Positions 63,398 through 64,000 of a stretch of 64,000 bases of DNA are shown here, piece after piece (positions within the stretch are counted from its first letter, which is position 1; the number at the start of each line of letters is the position of its first letter). Source of the DNA: Halomonas sp. 328 (GTDB lineage: Bacteria; Pseudomonadota; Gammaproteobacteria; Pseudomonadales; Halomonadaceae); the NCBI RefSeq assembly GCF_015645095.1, contig NZ_JADOTW010000003.1:62001-126000 (forward strand). The letters run 5' to 3'. Made by a program: the position numbers and the translations under genes. Below the pieces are notes generated by a model, which was not told where the DNA came from, made no database searches, and worked only from the letters and a program-made list of their open reading frames with translations.

Positions 63398-64000
63398 TTG
63401 AGTACACCCGTGGCAACCTCCTCGAGGCCGACGTCGAGGCGCTGGTCAACACCGTCAACACCGTCGGCGTGATGGGCAAGGGGATCGCTCTGATGTTCAA
63501 GGAAGCCTTCCCCGAGAACTTCGCCGCCTACGAGGCCGCCTGCAAGGGGCAGCAGGTGGTGACCGGTCGCATGTTCGTCACCGAGCGGGATGTCCTGCTG
63601 GGACCGCGCTGGATCATCAACTTCCCCACCAAGCAGCACTGGCGCGCCAGGACGCGCATGGAGTGGATCGAGTCCGGGCTGGAGGACCTCAAGCGGGTGA
63701 TCCGAGAGCAGGGTATTCGCTCCATCGCCCTGCCGCCACTGGGCTGCGGCAACGGGGGGCTCGACTGGGGCAAGGTGCGCCCGCGCATAGAGGCCGCGCT
63801 AGGTGAGCTGGATAACGTCCGGGTGCTGGTCTTCGAGCCCACCGCCGAGTACCAGAATGTTGCCAAGCGTGCCGGCGTCGAGAAGCTGACGCCGGCGCGG
63901 GCGCTGATCGCCGAGCTGGTGCGCCGCTATTGGGTGCTGGGCATCGAGTGCTCACTGCTGGAGGTCCAGAAGCTCGCCTGGCTCATGGAGCGACGCATCA
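63394..64000 (+). CDS. darG: DarG macrodomain antitoxin (cut by window end)
   Basis: 202 codons are visible. The N-terminal macrodomain (about 1-150) shows the ADP-ribose-binding phrases [24 protein letters not shown] and [16 protein letters not shown]. It removes ADP-ribose from DNA and, through its C-terminal part, holds DarT inactive. The C-terminal domain begins with [15 protein letters not shown] and continues past the window. Its ATG overlaps the darT stop. Confidence 0.95.
   Translation, partial: MIEYTRGNLLEADVEALVNTVNTVGVMGKGIALMFKEAFPENFAAYEAACKGQQVVTGRMFVTERDVLLGPRWIINFPTKQHWRARTRMEWIESGLEDLKRVIREQGIRSIALPPLGCGNGGLDWGKVRPRIEAALGELDNVRVLVFEPTAEYQNVAKRAGVEKLTPARALIAELVRRYWVLGIECSLLEVQKLAWLMERRI

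Overview
This is a GC-rich chromosomal window from a gammaproteobacterium, most likely a Halomonadaceae member (Halomonas-like). That placement is inferred from gene content, base composition and the intergenic fold-back elements; there is no rRNA or marker gene to prove it. No tRNA, rRNA, CRISPR array, prophage or complete insertion sequence was seen. Most genes are ordinary chromosomal genes, and the right end enters a defence island.

Region 1-24.5 kb is dominated by surface adhesion. Two parallel modules on the minus strand share one gene order: type I secretion ABC transporter, HlyD-type adaptor, LuxR/CsgD-like regulator, secreted adhesin. The first (1-5439) runs off the left edge in its adhesin. 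The second (15431-24475) is a Lap-type system with an outer-membrane TolC protein fused to an OmpA domain, LapB- and LapC-like proteins, a regulator and a compact 796-residue LapA-like adhesin with a TAAG cleavage motif, an EP-dipeptide tract and RTX repeats. Between the modules lie lapG (periplasmic protease) and lapD (degenerate GGDEF/EAL c-di-GMP receptor), which would control release of that adhesin, together with an RNA-type metallo-beta-lactamase, glyA, a YbbAP-type ABC exporter and tesA.

Region 24.8-43.4 kb holds mostly housekeeping and transport genes: an EamA transporter, a SelW-like protein, an MFS transporter, a short LOV blue-light receptor, an operon of three complex-I/Mrp-like proton-channel subunits with a zinc-ribbon protein, a DUF938 methyltransferase, a lone trpB, an esterase, an SLC13 permease, a cold-shock protein, two divergent L,D-transpeptidases and several conserved proteins of unknown function.

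Region 43.4-46.8 kb is a four-gene minus-strand operon: a His/Glu-rich membrane protein, a ketoacyl-ACP synthase III-like enzyme, a heme-oxygenase-like diiron protein and an uncharacterised protein. It looks like an undescribed small lipid or metabolite pathway. The junction of its last two genes is tandemly triplicated, creating two in-frame micro-ORFs.

Region 47-58.5 kb carries a DUF7282 periplasmic protein, an XRE-cupin regulator with AzlCD exporter genes, an ExeM-like nuclease, an acyl-CoA ligase with a BASS-family transporter, a 135-bp fold-back element with an exact 8-bp target duplication, the folate-independent methionine synthase pair MesD/MesX and a chemoreceptor. From 58.8 kb to the right edge lies a defence island: type I restriction-modification hsdM and hsdS, a truncated DUF262 gene and the DarT/DarG toxin-antitoxin pair, with darG cut by the window end.
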